Shown here piece after piece: positions 63,397 to 64,000 of a DNA stretch of 64,000 nucleotides. The stretch lies in contig NZ_CP035291.1 in NCBI RefSeq assembly GCF_006094395.1, positions 434,001-498,000 on the forward strand, in the 5' to 3' direction. The notes beneath the pieces were generated by a model. That model searched no databases. It saw only the letters and a program-made list of their open reading frames with translations, and was not told the origin of the DNA. The position numbers and the translations under genes are program-made. Source of the DNA: Staphylococcus haemolyticus (GTDB lineage: Bacteria; Bacillota; Bacilli; Staphylococcales; Staphylococcaceae). Every line of letters starts with the position of its first letter. The first letter of the stretch is position 1.

Positions 63397-64000
63397 GTGA
63401 AGAGGATTGGCTATCTCATTATCGTCCTGTGTATTAGTATTGCTTTATCAGCTTGTAGCACAGGGCAATATTCGGATGCGAAAAAGAAAGATGTTTCAAC
63501 CAATAATAAAATAAATATCTATACTACAGTATTTGCATTTGAAAGTTTCACCAAACAAATAGGTGGCAAATATGTCAATGTGGATACGATTTATCCTCCA
63601 GGTGCAGACACCCATTCATATGAACCAACTCAGAGAGATATGATTAATATTGCTAAAAGTGATCTGTTTATATATTCAAGTGACGACTTAGATCCAGTGG
63701 CTAAGACGATTACGCAATCAATGACCAACGATGATATGAAATTAGCAGTTGCAGCTGATTTAAATCATCATACATTGCTTGAAGAAGACCATGATCATGA
63801 AGATCACGACCAGCATCATAGTCATGAAGAGGAAAGTCACGACCCACATGTTTGGCTCGACCCAGTCCTAGACAAGCATTTTGCAGAAAAAATAAAGAAT
63901 GATTTAGTTAAAAGAGATCCTCAACACAAAGCATATTATGAACAAAATTTTAAGAAATTGAATCAGGATTTAACAGATTTAGACAATAATTTGAAAACAA
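63397..64000 (+). CDS. adcA: Zinc ABC transporter substrate-binding lipoprotein, 3' end outside window
   Basis: Start GTG 63397 follows TGGAGGG; a GTG at 63395 is out of frame. The signal peptide ends in lipobox LSACS (Cys near residue 21). The ZnuA/AdcA cluster-9 domain includes VFAFESFTKQIGGKYVNVDT, PGADTHSYEPTQRDM (zinc His) and ESHDPHVWLDPVL (zinc His), separated by a His/Asp/Glu-rich loop (EEDHDHEDHDQHHSHEEE) typical of zinc-binding proteins. The 201 visible codons are open to the window end. S. aureus AdcA has a C-terminal ZinT domain; it cannot be seen here. Confidence 0.9.
   Translation, partial: MKRIGYLIIVLCISIALSACSTGQYSDAKKKDVSTNNKINIYTTVFAFESFTKQIGGKYVNVDTIYPPGADTHSYEPTQRDMINIAKSDLFIYSSDDLDPVAKTITQSMTNDDMKLAVAADLNHHTLLEEDHDHEDHDQHHSHEEESHDPHVWLDPVLDKHFAEKIKNDLVKRDPQHKAYYEQNFKKLNQDLTDLDNNLKT

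Noticed and set aside
1..64000. CRISPR arrays, tRNA or rRNA genes, prophage or defence islands
   Set aside because: No regularly spaced direct repeats, no cloverleaf or rRNA sequence recognised, no integrase, phage or restriction genes among the coding regions.

Overview
This is a low-GC chromosomal window from a coagulase-negative Staphylococcus. Most genes have close relatives in S. aureus (isaA, crtOPQMN, copAZ, rocA, mvaS/mvaC/mvaA, cidRABC, ptsG, srtA, ddh, sdaAB/sdaAA). A poly-gamma-glutamate capsule operon, which S. aureus lacks, and an IS1272-like element fit S. haemolyticus or a near relative. The species call is an inference from remembered homologues, not from a search. I see no rRNA, tRNA, CRISPR array, prophage or integrated island.

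Layout. 1-2.3 kb: 3' part of a PfoR-like EIIC membrane protein, then a polyphosphate:AMP phosphotransferase. 2.3-3.5 kb: isaA behind a long AT-rich region with a WalR-type site. 3.5-9.1 kb: staphyloxanthin operon crtOPQMN with a sigma-B-like promoter. crtO carries an in-frame ochre codon and crtN a one-base frameshift just after its start codon, so the strain should not make staphyloxanthin. 9.1-11.7 kb: SAM-I riboswitch, aminotransferase, D-2-hydroxyacid dehydrogenase. 11.7-14.5 kb: copA-copZ with a CsoR-type operator. 14.6-19.4 kb: small membrane protein, SDR oxidoreductase, sugar acetyltransferase, rocA, VOC protein. 19.5-23 kb: TetR regulator divergent from a GIY-YIG-like small protein, CorA, YrhK-like protein, ogt. 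23-27 kb: mevalonate genes mvaS divergent from mvaC-mvaA. 27-28 kb: CHAP amidase and YozE-like protein. 28.1-34.2 kb: cidR and cidABC, separated by an IS1182-family (IS1272-like) element; an ISL3 element with perfect 8-bp target duplications follows the cidC terminator. 35.7-37.9 kb: ptsG with a GlcT-type antiterminator. 38-42.3 kb: Rex-boxed alcohol dehydrogenase, thioesterase, thioredoxin-like protein, L-lactate dehydrogenase, alpha/beta hydrolase. 42.4-43.7 kb: two adjacent broken genes (EamA exporter with an internal deletion, AraC regulator with two stops). 44.4-49 kb: capBCAED. 49.1-53.7 kb: FGGY kinase, then an EIIC-sdaAB-sdaAA serine operon. 54-57.7 kb: small membrane protein, GNAT, srtA, HAD phosphatase, Rex-boxed ddh. 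58-64 kb: nitroreductase, aldehyde dehydrogenase, orphan PhnD lipoprotein, VOC dioxygenase-like protein, small GNAT, and the 5' part of adcA with a Zur-like box.

How it fits together. Much of the window concerns overflow and redox metabolism: glucose uptake (ptsG), pyruvate to acetate (cidC), D- and L-lactate dehydrogenases, and alcohol and aldehyde dehydrogenases. Two of these genes have Rex operators. A second theme is the cell surface: isaA, a CHAP amidase, sortase A and the poly-gamma-glutamate capsule. Four genes are decayed (crtO, crtN, an eamA-like gene, an araC-like gene). A family of hairpin repeats built around GGGACA/TGTCCC recurs in at least eight intergenic regions, and one copy appears to have been the target of the IS1182-family insertion.
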